DNA of 42,940 nucleotides from positions 1 to 42,940 of the forward strand of contig DATESN010000122.1 of the NCBI GenBank assembly GCA_035270785.1. The letters are read 5' to 3'. A program made the position numbers and the translations under genes. The stretch comes from DATESN01 sp035270785. Lineage in GTDB: Bacteria; Bacillota; Clostridia; Lachnospirales; Lachnospiraceae. Positions 8,213 to 16,473 of this stretch are shown here, piece by piece. A model generated the notes under the pieces. It was not told the origin of the DNA, searched no databases, and saw only the letters and a program-made list of their open reading frames with translations. The number at the start of each line of letters is the position of its first letter. Positions within the stretch are counted from its first letter, which is position 1.

Positions 8213-9526
8213 GTGGAAACTTCCATAAATTTTGAAAAATATAGTAGGATAAAAGAAAAGACTTTTTATAAAAAACTTGGAAAAGTTGTAAATGTGGTAG
8301 GATTAACGATTGAGTCTGCAGGTCCAGATGCAAAGTTAGGGGATTTGTGTCGTATTTATCCTGCTAATAGTGATGATAATCCAATACTTGCCGAGGTTGT
8401 TGGATTCAAAGAAAAAAAGACAATTTTAATGCCATATGAAAAAACAGAAGGAATTGCTCTGGGATGTATGGTTGAAAATCAAGGTTATCCCCTCAGTATT
8501 CAAGTGGGTGACTTTTTACTTGGTAAAATATTAGATGGTTTAGGACGAATAACAGATGGAAGTAAGCCACAGAATGGTCAGGTATATTCTGTGGAAGCTT
8601 CACCACCAGACCCTATGAGTAGAGTTATTATTGATGAAATCTTGCCGTTAGGGGTAAAGGCAGTGGATGGTTTAATTACCGTTGGAAAAGGACAAAGAAT
8701 TGGAATATTTGCCGGTTCAGGTGTGGGAAAATCTACATTATTAGGAATGTTTGCACGTAATACAAAAGCAGATGTTAATGTAATTGCCCTAATAGGGGAA
8801 CGAGGCAGAGAAGTTAAGGAGTTTATAGAAAGAGATTTAGGTGAAGAAGGCATGCGCCGTTCGGTAGTCATTGTTGCAACTTCTGATAAGCCAGCTCTTG
8901 AAAGAAATAAAGCAGCTAAGACGGCAACTGCCATTGCAGAATATTTTAGAGATCAGGGGCAAGATGTCCTTTTTATGATGGATTCGTTAACGCGTTTTTC
9001 TATGGCACAAAGAGAAATAGGACTTGCTAGCGGAGAACCCCCAGTAACTAGGGGATATCCACCTAGCGTATATTCTGAAATGCCAAAATTATTAGAAAGA
9101 GCAGGTCGAACAAAGGCGGGTTCTATTACAGGATTATATACAGTATTAGTTGATGGAGACGATTTTAATGAGCCAATAACAGATACGGCTAGAAGTATTT
9201 TGGACGGTCATATTATGCTTAGTAGAAAATTAGGACATAAGAATCATTATCCAGCCATAGATGTTTTACAAAGTATCTCTCGTTGCATGAGTTCTATTAT
9301 AGATAAAAACCACAAAATAGTGGCAAGTAAATTAAAAAATGTATTAGCAACCTATAGTGAAGCAGAAGATTTAATTAATATCGGTGCCTATAAAAAGGGA
9401 AGTAACCAAAATATTGATTATGCAATAGATAGAATTGATTCGGTTAATGATTACTTAATGCAGGATGTTGATGAAAAGTTTAATCTTGATCAATCATTAC
9501 AATTACTGGAAGGACTTTTTAAGTAA
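8213..9526 (+). CDS. fliI: Flagellum-specific export ATPase FliI
   Basis: FliI is the F1-beta-like ATPase that energises substrate unloading at the flagellar type III export gate. Visible motifs are the P-loop GSGVGKST near residue 168, the Walker B segment VLFMMDSLTRF, and the family signature REIGLASGEPP. The start is uncertain. GTG 8213 (438 aa) has GAGGTGAT at ideal distance. ATG 8207 is too close to that site, and ATG 8192 (445 codons) has no ribosome site. The reading frame and identity are secure; only the first seven residues are in doubt. Confidence 0.95.
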   Translation: METSINFEKYSRIKEKTFYKKLGKVVNVVGLTIESAGPDAKLGDLCRIYPANSDDNPILAEVVGFKEKKTILMPYEKTEGIALGCMVENQGYPLSIQVGDFLLGKILDGLGRITDGSKPQNGQVYSVEASPPDPMSRVIIDEILPLGVKAVDGLITVGKGQRIGIFAGSGVGKSTLLGMFARNTKADVNVIALIGERGREVKEFIERDLGEEGMRRSVVIVATSDKPALERNKAAKTATAIAEYFRDQGQDVLFMMDSLTRFSMAQREIGLASGEPPVTRGYPPSVYSEMPKLLERAGRTKAGSITGLYTVLVDGDDFNEPITDTARSILDGHIMLSRKLGHKNHYPAIDVLQSISRCMSSIIDKNHKIVASKLKNVLATYSEAEDLINIGAYKKGSNQNIDYAIDRIDSVNDYLMQDVDEKFNLDQSLQLLEGLFK

Positions 9527-9536
9527 TAGGTGTGTT

Positions 9537-9986
9537 ATGGCAAAATTTATATATCGAATGCAAAATATATTGGATATAAAAATTAAATTTGAATCTCAAG
9601 CTCGTATGCAGTTAGCTAGCGCGATGGCAAAACTTGCGGAAGAGGAAAAGGCGTTAGAGTCCATTAAGGAACGAAAAAGAAATTATGAGGAAGAGGGGAT
9701 TCATCTTCGCTTAAATAGCTTACATGTTCGTGAAATTATAGACAATAAGAATGCAATTGCAAGAATGGATGAATACATAAAAACACAATTAATTCAAGTT
9801 CGTATTGCCGAGAAGAATCTTGAAAATGCTAGGATAAAACTTCAAGAGATAATGAAGGAATGTAAAACTTATGAAAAACTGCGTGAAATAGCCTATGATG
9901 AATTTGTCTTAGAACAAAAGCGATTAGAAAGCAAAGAAATTGATGAGCTTACCAGTTTTACTTATGGTCAAAAAGAGGAAGAGTAG
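9537..9986 (+). CDS. fliJ: Flagellar export chaperone/stalk protein FliJ
   Basis: FliJ is the coiled-coil stalk of the FliI ATPase complex, analogous to the gamma subunit of F1. The 149-residue product starts AKFIYRMQNILDIK, which is the FliJ N-terminal pattern. It is almost entirely charged helix with heptad spacing and no membrane segment. ATG 9537 was chosen because AGGTG precedes it and family members begin here; an in-frame upstream ATG at 9465 would lie inside fliI. The gene begins ten bases after fliI ends. Confidence 0.9.
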   Translation: MAKFIYRMQNILDIKIKFESQARMQLASAMAKLAEEEKALESIKERKRNYEEEGIHLRLNSLHVREIIDNKNAIARMDEYIKTQLIQVRIAEKNLENARIKLQEIMKECKTYEKLREIAYDEFVLEQKRLESKEIDELTSFTYGQKEEE

Positions 9987-9988
9987 TT

Positions 9989-10867
9989 ATGGCAAAAAAA
10001 AATGTTTCAAGTGAAAAATCAAGCGTGGATGTAGCAAAGAAGAAACTGGAAGAAGAAAAAAAGAAGTTAATTTCGGAACAAAGAATACAAAAAAAAGAAG
10101 CTAAAAAAAGGGCAAAAGAAATTTCTAGGCAAGAAGCGGAATTAGCGGATGATTCAGATAGCAATCCAATATCGGCTTTTGTGATTACTCTTTTTATAGT
10201 ATTAATTTGGCTGGCAATTATCTCCTTGCTTATTAAGTTGGATATAGGTGGATTTGGTTCTAACGTTTTAAAGCCAATCCTAAAAGATGTTCCGGTTATT
10301 AATATGATTCTTCCAAAAGATGGCATAACAGAGACAAGCAATGGAGAAGCGTATTATGGATATACCAGTTTGAAAGATGCAGTGGAACAAATTAAAGTAC
10401 TGGAGTTGGATTTGGAACAGGCACAAATTTTAAATGGAGCAGATACAGAGGAATTGACTTCGTTACGGGCTGAAGTGGAAAGACTAAAAACATTTGAGGA
10501 CAATCAAGTTGAATTTCAAAGAATAAAAACAGAGTTTTATGAAGAGGTCATTTATTCAGATAAAGGACCTGGGGCAAAGGAATACCAAAAATATTATGAA
10601 GCCATGGACCCTACAACGGCAGAATATTTATATAAGCAAGTTATTATTCAAGAAGAGGAAAGCAAAAAAATATTAGATTATGCAAAGGCATACTCTGCCA
10701 TGAAGCCAAAAGCAGCCGCGGGAATTTTTGAAGCAATGACGGACAATCTAGAACAAGCAGCAAGGATACTAGGTGTTTTGGAGGCTGATGAAAGAGGAAA
10801 GATCCTTGGAGTAATGAAGGCTGATGTGGCGGCAAAAATAACTAAAATAATGAATCCGGACTCTTAA
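9989..10867 (+). CDS. YlxF/MotE-like membrane coiled-coil protein
   Basis: The 292-residue product has a Lys/Glu-rich cytoplasmic N-terminal helix (1-60), one membrane segment (about 62-82, AFVITLFIVLIWLAIISLLI), a helical linker, and a C-terminal MgtE-N-like domain (about 220-288) with MKPKAAAGIFEAM and ARILGVLEADERGKIL repeats. This is the architecture of B. subtilis YlxF, found in the same place between fliJ and fliK, and of MotE proteins of other bacteria that help MotAB. It starts two bases after fliJ. The molecular role in Firmicutes is not established; a scaffold or motor-associated role is inferred. The stop codon lies inside the left arm of a large inverted repeat. Confidence 0.8.
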   Translation: MAKKNVSSEKSSVDVAKKKLEEEKKKLISEQRIQKKEAKKRAKEISRQEAELADDSDSNPISAFVITLFIVLIWLAIISLLIKLDIGGFGSNVLKPILKDVPVINMILPKDGITETSNGEAYYGYTSLKDAVEQIKVLELDLEQAQILNGADTEELTSLRAEVERLKTFEDNQVEFQRIKTEFYEEVIYSDKGPGAKEYQKYYEAMDPTTAEYLYKQVIIQEEESKKILDYAKAYSAMKPKAAAGIFEAMTDNLEQAARILGVLEADERGKILGVMKADVAAKITKIMNPDS

Positions 10868-10953
10868 GTTTTCAAGAGTTTCGTCCGATATAATTAGTAA
10901 TCATACTATCCGTTAGGATTATGATTTTATAAAAAGAACCTTGAAAACTTAAG
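10863..10953. repeat. 14-bp inverted-repeat element with nested hairpin before fliK
   Basis: CTTAAGTTTTCAAG (10863-10876) and CTTGAAAACTTAAG (10940-10953) are perfect inverted repeats. Nested inside is AATCATA-CT-ATCC (10899-10911), loop GTTA, GGAT-TATGATT (10916-10926), a second stem with a two-base bulge. The right arm ends two bases before the fliK ribosome site AGGAGG (10956-10961). In operon mRNA this should fold into a large stem, possibly affecting fliK translation or RNA processing. Confidence 0.65.
10864..10891 (+). promoter_or_regulatory. Candidate sigma-28 (FliA/SigD) promoter before fliK
   Basis: TTAAGTTT (10864-10871), 12 bases, TCCGATAT (10884-10891). Compared with the sigma-28 consensus TAAAGTTT-N11-GCCGATAA (GCCGATAT in B. 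subtilis) this has one -35 mismatch, one -10 mismatch and spacing longer by one. The predicted start near 10898 would feed fliK, flgD, flgE and onward. Based on consensus only. Confidence 0.45.
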
Positions 10954-10968
10954 AAAGGAGGAAGTACG

Positions 10969-12432
10969 ATGACTAATGTACCAGTAAAAGATTATAATCA
11001 AACAGTTTCAAAGGTTACAAGTACAAAATCACCCAGAAATAGCAATCAATTATTTAATCATAGTTTTGCGAAGGTCATGAACAAAACAGATAATTCCAGC
11101 TTTAATTTAGAAAAAACAAAAAAGATGACTGAAAAAACTACAGAATCCTTAAAATCAAGAGTTTATAAAAAAAGAGAAGATGTAGTGAAAAAGAGTTTAG
11201 ATACTGAAAAAGAAAATAAAAATTATAGTCCTGTAATCCAAAAAGAGATTGAGGATGAAATTAAGGAAAAGGCAGTGAAAATTGTATCAGATATTTCCAA
11301 GCAACTAGGTGTCTCAGAAGAAGAAGTTATGGATGCAGTGAAAAAGCTAGGACTTCAAATGACGGATTTGTTAAATACAAATCAACTAGCAGGGGTGGTA
11401 GTTGAAATCTCTGGAGAAACTGATATATTATCCCTTGCAACAAATGAAGGACTGTATCAATCATTACAAAATCTCTCAGACACAGTGGAAAAATTAATGG
11501 AGGAACTTCAACAAAAGTTCTCGCTTACAAATGGGCAGATGGAAGATAGCTTAAACAATATAAAAGAGCAGATAGACGTAAGTACAAATGATTCTAATGT
11601 AATAATTGAAAAGATGGACTATGTAATAGAACAAAATGTAAAAGATATGGATGGTTCAGAAATAACTACTAAGGAAAATATTGTTTTGGGTGAAACAATA
11701 GATCAGCCTGAAGTTATATTGGAAGACAGTTTTAAAAATAATGATTTAAAACCGAAACAATTTTTTAATGAGTTAGAAAAAGAACTATCAACTGATGAAG
11801 TGGATCATGGAACGATTTTGAAAACCACAGATGAAGAAAGCAAGTCAAAAGGATTTGATGCGAAAGAAAACGAAAGTTCTGGAAATGGATCAAGCCTTTT
11901 TCAAGGGTTTACAAATCAAACGACTACGTTAATTGGCAATCAGGAGAATGTTCAAACATCTCTTGCAGAAGCAGATGTTGAAAATATTATGAAGCAAATC
12001 ACAGATTATATGAAAATTCAAGTAAAAGGTGATTTATCAGAAATTGAATTACAATTACATCCTGCAAGCCTGGGAACAATCAATCTTCAAATTGCTTCAA
12101 AGGCAGGAGTTATCACAGCTCAGTTCACGGCTCAAAATGAAGCAGTAAAACAAGCATTAGAAACACAGATTGTTCAACTAAGAGAAAACCTTGAACAACA
12201 AGGGATAAAAATCGAAGCCGTAGAAGTGACAATTGCAAGTCATGAATTCGAGAGAAATCTTGACAAGGGTAATCATTCCAATACTCAGTCACAGCAAGGG
12301 AAAAAACAATCTGTAAGAAGAATAAACATGAACGATTTATCTATGGATGAGGAACAGGAATTAGATCCAGGAGAATTACTCACGCGAGATATTATGGTGA
12401 AAGATGGCAATACAGTAGACTATACTGCATAG
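10969..12432 (+). CDS. fliK: Flagellar hook-length control protein FliK
   Basis: FliK is the secreted molecular ruler that stops hook growth and switches export to filament substrates through FlhB. The 487-residue product has a long, polar, low-complexity N-terminal two thirds, as usual for the ruler part. The C-terminal Flg_hook domain, about 345-430, contains LSEIELQLHPASLGTINLQI and TAQNEAVKQALETQIVQLRE. AGGAGGAAGTACG precedes the ATG. The position directly before flgD and flgE is conserved. The N-terminal region gives no family match by eye; the call rests on the C-terminal domain and context. Confidence 0.92.
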   Translation: MTNVPVKDYNQTVSKVTSTKSPRNSNQLFNHSFAKVMNKTDNSSFNLEKTKKMTEKTTESLKSRVYKKREDVVKKSLDTEKENKNYSPVIQKEIEDEIKEKAVKIVSDISKQLGVSEEEVMDAVKKLGLQMTDLLNTNQLAGVVVEISGETDILSLATNEGLYQSLQNLSDTVEKLMEELQQKFSLTNGQMEDSLNNIKEQIDVSTNDSNVIIEKMDYVIEQNVKDMDGSEITTKENIVLGETIDQPEVILEDSFKNNDLKPKQFFNELEKELSTDEVDHGTILKTTDEESKSKGFDAKENESSGNGSSLFQGFTNQTTTLIGNQENVQTSLAEADVENIMKQITDYMKIQVKGDLSEIELQLHPASLGTINLQIASKAGVITAQFTAQNEAVKQALETQIVQLRENLEQQGIKIEAVEVTIASHEFERNLDKGNHSNTQSQQGKKQSVRRINMNDLSMDEEQELDPGELLTRDIMVKDGNTVDYTA

Positions 12433-12445
12433 AAAGGAAGTAAAT

Positions 12446-13123
12446 ATGTCAATAGTTCAGGCGGTTAAAGATGGCGTTTTGCAAGGTACAACAGCATCAC
12501 AGAATTCATTATCCACATCAGAAAAATCCAGTGGCAGTACCCTTGATAAGGATGCTTTCTTACAACTTTTAGTAGCACAGATGAAATACCAAGATCCATT
12601 AGAACCCACATCTAATACAGAGTACATATCCCAATTTGCAACATTTTCATCTTTGGAGCAAATGCAAAATATGAGTTCTAGTGTTGATATGGAAAGAGCA
12701 ACAACCTTGGTTGGAAAAGAAGTATTTATGTCAGTAACAAATAGTTCGGGTAATACAGAAACAGTTTTTGGAAAAGTTGATTATGTAACAATGGAAAACG
12801 GAAAGATTTATTTGTCCATTGATGATTCCCTTTATTCATTAGATGATTTAGACACTGTCGTAGATCCTGATTATTGGAAAGCATACAATCTTGCAATAGA
12901 TTGGACATCAAGTTTAAGCAAATTATCAACGGTAGAAAGGACGACATTAGATAACGAAGAAGCAATAGCAACCCTTAAAAAGTCATTTGATGAGATGTCA
13001 GATTACCAAAAAACATTCTTAGCAACTTCTAGTAAGGATTTATTGCAAGCATATGTAGATAAAATTGCAGAATTAAATGATAAAAAGAATGCTTCAAAAG
13101 ATAGTGAAACAGAAACAGAATAA
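12446..13123 (+). CDS. flgD: Flagellar hook cap/scaffold protein FlgD with unusual C-terminal extension
   Basis: FlgD caps the growing hook and is needed for FlgE polymerisation. The N-terminal signature is clear: LDKDAFLQLLVAQMKYQDPL then FATFSSLEQMQNM, followed by a short beta-rich part (GNTETVFGKVDYVTMENGKI). B. subtilis FlgD ends about there. In this 225-residue protein another ~90 residues follow (from about 136). They are helical, with repeated LxxYxxK-like spacing (SFDEMSDYQKTFLATSSKDL), and end in an acidic Ser/Thr/Glu tail. The FnIII fold of enterobacterial FlgD is not apparent. GGAAG precedes the ATG, 13 bp after fliK. Confidence 0.92.
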   Translation: MSIVQAVKDGVLQGTTASQNSLSTSEKSSGSTLDKDAFLQLLVAQMKYQDPLEPTSNTEYISQFATFSSLEQMQNMSSSVDMERATTLVGKEVFMSVTNSSGNTETVFGKVDYVTMENGKIYLSIDDSLYSLDDLDTVVDPDYWKAYNLAIDWTSSLSKLSTVERTTLDNEEAIATLKKSFDEMSDYQKTFLATSSKDLLQAYVDKIAELNDKKNASKDSETETE

Positions 13124-13158
13124 CAATAAGTGTTTAACCTCACGGAGGAGGGAAGATT

Positions 13159-13569
13159 ATGAAAATTCAAAATAATCAGTTTCTTTCCATTGAACAACTG
13201 CAAGACCAATACTTAAACCAATCGAAAATCAGTAAGAGTAATACAATTAATAAAGGATTGTCCTTCCAAGAGATTTTAGATCAAAGAACAACAAACAAGG
13301 AAGTAATCGACAATAGAACACTTAAATTTTCAAAGCATGCTATCAACCGCTTAGAAGATAGAAATATTTTATTAACAGATAATCAATTGGAAAGATTAAG
13401 TGATGGTACGAGGAAAGCCAGTGAGAAAGGAATTAACGAATCACTAGTTCTTGTAGATCAATTAGCGTTTATTGTAAACATTCCAAATAAAACGGTTGTT
13501 ACTGCAATGGATCAAACAGAAACAAAAGAAAATATATTTACCAATATTGATGGAGCTGTAATCGTTTAG
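13159..13569 (+). CDS. Flagellar operon protein of the TIGR02530 type
   Basis: The 136-residue protein has the pattern of the small conserved flagellar-operon family (TIGR02530) found between flgD and flgE in many Firmicutes: FSKHAINRLEDRNILLTDNQLERLSDG and LVLVDQLAFIVNIPNKTVVTAM, quoted here in parts KHAINRLEDRNI and VDQLAFIVNIPN. It has no signal peptide or membrane segment. The function is not known; a role in hook assembly or export is suggested only by location. A very strong GGAGGAGGG-like ribosome site precedes the ATG. Confidence 0.85.
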   Translation: MKIQNNQFLSIEQLQDQYLNQSKISKSNTINKGLSFQEILDQRTTNKEVIDNRTLKFSKHAINRLEDRNILLTDNQLERLSDGTRKASEKGINESLVLVDQLAFIVNIPNKTVVTAMDQTETKENIFTNIDGAVIV

Positions 13570-13662
13570 CTGGACCTTATGGAAGCTAATGTTCCCGACT
13601 GATTGACGGAGCAGAAAACGGATTATCCAATCATTACTTTAAAACTAGGAGGTCATTTCATT

Positions 13663-15351
13663 ATGATGAGATCATTGTATTCTGGTGTATCAGGTCTAAA
13701 AACTCACCAGACAAAAATGGACGTTATCGGTAATAATATCGCTAACGTTAATACCGTGGCATATAAGTCACAATCAATAACATTTAGTGAATTAATGTAT
13801 CAAACAACACAAAATGCTTCAGGACCTAATGCAATAACAGGAACTGCTGGTGTTAATGCAAAACAAATTGGTTTGGGCGTACAAGCAGCAGCTATTTCAA
13901 CTTCAATAGCCACGGCTGGTGCAACACAAACAACGGGAAATCCCTTCGATCTTAAGATAACAGGTGATGCTTTTTTTGTAGTAAGTGATGGAAGCAATAA
14001 TTACTTTACAAGAGATGGCTCTTTTTATGTAGATGCAGTAGGTAACCTTGCAATGTCCTCTACAGGTTACAATGTTATGGGATGGCAGACAGATGAAAAA
14101 ACAGGAACAATAAAACAAGATACAGTAACAGCACTACGCATCATGAGTGCTGAGAACTTAACCTATCCACCGGAAGCAACATCAAAAGCATATATTTCTG
14201 GAATTATTGATAAAAATGATACTAACGTTGCTACGGAAGCGGGTAAAACTTTAAATCTTGGATTTTATGATAATCTTGGTTATAAATATACTGGGAAATT
14301 AAGTATGCATGAAACAGAGACACCTGGTGAATTTTATATGGAATTGGATGATGTGATTGATTCAAAGGGAGATTCCATAACTAAGTTTTATAATACAGAT
14401 TTATCTAATATTGTTAATTTAGGTGCAACCAGTTCGGTGCAAATAAGTGAAGCCTTAAGCCCTATTTCAGTAACACATGCAGATGGTACATCAACAACCG
14501 CTTCTTTTGATAAAGTAGCAGGTAATTATTTGGTAACAAATTACGACGAAACAGGTACGCAAACGGGTGATTTTACCTATTCGGCGGCTACCATTGCAGG
14601 ATATTTGTCAAGTACTACCAATATCCAAGATACAGGCAATTTAGGTGTTCTTAAATCCATTTTTGGAGATTCATTTAATACATCTACCCAAGCAGCAACT
14701 CTTGATGTAGCAACAGGGATTGCAACAATAACAAATAAACTAATCCAAGGTGGTGTAATAAAATATAACACAGATACAGGTAAATTTGTTTCGGCGAATG
14801 GTAGTGCAGGGGCTTTGACACTTAACTTTAAAGATTCCTACATAAAACCGGATACTACAGCTGGTAGTCTTTTGAATTTTTCCGATATTGCAATTGATAT
14901 GAGTGCTTCTACTTTTTATAATAATAATGGAAGTTCTACCATTGGTGCAACAGCTGGTGGCTTAGATGGAAAAGGAATTGGTCGAAGCCTTGGAGAAATG
15001 TCTGGTATTTCCATTCAAAATAACGGAATGATTTATGCATCTTATACGAATGGTCAAACAAGATTATTGGGTCAAATTGCAGTTGCAGACTTCGCCAATG
15101 CATCAGGGCTTGAAAAACAAGGAGATAACCTTTACTCCGCAACACTTAACTCTGGTGAATTTGATGGTATTGGTACGGATATTACAGCAAATAGTGGTTC
15201 TATGACAACGGGTGTTCTAGAAATGAGTAATGTTGACTTATCTACAGAATTTACTGAAATGATAACTACACAAAGAGGTTTCCAAGCAAATAGTAGAATT
15301 ATTACTGTTTCAGATACATTATTGGAAGAACTTGTTAACTTGAAACGATAA
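13663..15351 (+). CDS. flgE: Flagellar hook protein FlgE
   Basis: FlgE polymerises into the hook, the universal joint between basal body and filament. The N-terminal rod/hook motif (LYSGVSGLKTHQTKMDVIGN) and the C-terminal motif (SNVDLSTEFTEMITTQRGFQ, then NSRIITVSDTLLEELVNLKR) are both clear. The central variable domain is large and Thr/Ser/Asp-rich, giving 562 residues, longer than the enterobacterial protein but normal for clostridia. I chose ATG 13663 because AGGAGG lies 11 bases before it; an in-frame TTG at 13603 would add 20 non-family residues. Two hairpins follow the gene. Confidence 0.96.
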   Translation: MMRSLYSGVSGLKTHQTKMDVIGNNIANVNTVAYKSQSITFSELMYQTTQNASGPNAITGTAGVNAKQIGLGVQAAAISTSIATAGATQTTGNPFDLKITGDAFFVVSDGSNNYFTRDGSFYVDAVGNLAMSSTGYNVMGWQTDEKTGTIKQDTVTALRIMSAENLTYPPEATSKAYISGIIDKNDTNVATEAGKTLNLGFYDNLGYKYTGKLSMHETETPGEFYMELDDVIDSKGDSITKFYNTDLSNIVNLGATSSVQISEALSPISVTHADGTSTTASFDKVAGNYLVTNYDETGTQTGDFTYSAATIAGYLSSTTNIQDTGNLGVLKSIFGDSFNTSTQAATLDVATGIATITNKLIQGGVIKYNTDTGKFVSANGSAGALTLNFKDSYIKPDTTAGSLLNFSDIAIDMSASTFYNNNGSSTIGATAGGLDGKGIGRSLGEMSGISIQNNGMIYASYTNGQTRLLGQIAVADFANASGLEKQGDNLYSATLNSGEFDGIGTDITANSGSMTTGVLEMSNVDLSTEFTEMITTQRGFQANSRIITVSDTLLEELVNLKR

Positions 15352-15364
15352 ATGAAATGAATGG

Positions 15365-15395
15365 CATTTTATTGGTTATGTAAACCAATAAAATG
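15365..15395 (+). terminator. 13-bp perfect hairpin after flgE (no T-tract)
   Basis: CATTTTATTGGTT (15365-15377), loop ATGTA, AACCAATAAAATG (15383-15395). It starts 14 bases after the flgE stop codon. It is not followed by a T-run, so it is more likely an mRNA 3'-end stabiliser or processing barrier than an intrinsic terminator. Confidence 0.5.
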
Positions 15396-15416
15396 GATAA
15401 AAGGGGCAATAAAAAC

Positions 15417-15443
15417 AAGGGAACTATGAAAAATAGTTCCCTT
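15417..15443 (+). terminator. Second hairpin between flgE and flbD (attenuator-like)
   Basis: AAGGGAACTAT (15417-15427), loop GAAAA, ATAGTTCCCTT (15433-15443), followed only by TCATG. The stem is strong but the T-run is short, so partial termination or RNA stabilisation is more plausible than full termination, since the operon clearly continues. Confidence 0.5.
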
Positions 15444-15465
15444 TCATGTGTGGGAGGGACTGTAA

Positions 15466-15651
15466 ATGATAGAGGTTACCAAGATTAATGATACTAAAAT
15501 ATTAATAAATCCTGATTTAATAGAAATGGTGGAGGAAACGCCAGATACCGTAATTTCCCTTACAACTAGTCGAAAAATAATTGTAAAAGAAAGTAGACAA
15601 GAGGTGAAAAATCTAGTAAAATCGTATAGAAAGGATATTTTTGCGGATTAG
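15466..15651 (+). CDS. flbD: FlbD/SwrD family flagellar protein
   Basis: The 61-residue protein matches the short FlbD family: MIEVTKINDTKILINPDLIE then VEETPDTVISLTTSRKIIVK. In B. subtilis the homologue SwrD, in the same place after flgE, increases motor power for swarming. Here it lies immediately before motA, which fits a role with the stator. GGGAGGG precedes the ATG. No membrane segment or signal peptide is present. Confidence 0.93.
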   Translation: MIEVTKINDTKILINPDLIEMVEETPDTVISLTTSRKIIVKESRQEVKNLVKSYRKDIFAD

Positions 15652-15672
15652 TGCAAAAAATAGGTGAGTAAT

Positions 15673-16473
15673 GTGGATATAGCATCTATTGTTGGCCTGG
15701 TGGTGTGTTTTGTTTTACTACTATATTCTATTATAATGGGGGCAGGTCTTTCAGGCTTAGTAAACAGTTTTGTTGATTTGAATTCAGTTTTAATTACGTT
15801 TGGTGGTTCTTTTTTCACAGTTATGGCATCAGTTTCCATGGAAGATTATATTGGTGGATTAAAGAGTTTTGGTTTAATTTTCAAAAAATCTACATTAAAT
15901 ACACCAGGAATAATTACTGAAATCATTGATTTATCCAATGTTGCTCGTAAAGAAGGCCTTCTTTCTCTGGAAGAAGCATCTGGTGATTTGGATGATGAAT
16001 TTCTAAAAAAGGGGATATTGTTAATCGTGGATGGAACCGATCCAGAATTAGTAAGAGCTATCATGGAAACGGAACTTATCAGTATAGAAGGTAGACATAA
16101 AAATAGAATTAATTTTTGGGATAAGCTTGGAGCAATGGGACCTGCTTGGGGTATGATAGGTACTTTGATAGGTCTTGTAAACATGCTTACAAATATGGAA
16201 GATCCAAGTTCAATTGGACCAGCTATGTCCGTTGCTTTACTTACAACATTATATGGTTCACTTCTTGCAAACATGATTTGTGCGCCAGTATCTTCTAAAT
16301 TAAAATCGAATAATGATAATGAGGTTATGTTAAAAGAAATCATGATTGAGGGTCTTTTATCCATTCAAGCTGGAGAAAACCCTAGAGTAATTGAAGAAAA
16401 ATTAAAATCGTTTTTAGCTCCAAAAGATAGGGGAAACACATCGGATGAAGGTGGAGGTGAGCTAAATGGCTAA
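15673..16473 (+). CDS. motA: Flagellar motor stator protein MotA
   Basis: MotA forms the pentameric ring of the stator that couples ion flow to rotation through FliG. The product has four membrane segments: N-terminal IASIVGLVVCFVLLLYSIIM, a second near LNSVLITFGGSFFTVMASV, and a C-terminal pair containing the conserved GPAWGMIGTLIGLVNML and GPAMSVALLTTLYGSLLANM. The cytoplasmic loop with charged residues lies between. I chose GTG 15673 (267 codons including the stop) because AGGTGA is five bases before it; GTG 15664 lies inside that site. motB overlaps the 3' end. In B. subtilis motAB is outside the fla/che operon. Confidence 0.95.
   Translation: MDIASIVGLVVCFVLLLYSIIMGAGLSGLVNSFVDLNSVLITFGGSFFTVMASVSMEDYIGGLKSFGLIFKKSTLNTPGIITEIIDLSNVARKEGLLSLEEASGDLDDEFLKKGILLIVDGTDPELVRAIMETELISIEGRHKNRINFWDKLGAMGPAWGMIGTLIGLVNMLTNMEDPSSIGPAMSVALLTTLYGSLLANMICAPVSSKLKSNNDNEVMLKEIMIEGLLSIQAGENPRVIEEKLKSFLAPKDRGNTSDEGGGELNG

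Noticed and set aside
10863..10953. Miniature transposon (MITE) with 14-bp terminal repeats
   Set aside because: No target-site duplication is visible at the ends and no second copy occurs in the window; an RNA element is the simpler reading.
13579..13602. Seven-codon leader peptide before flgE
   Set aside because: It has an ATG and stop but no ribosome site and no linked attenuator structure.
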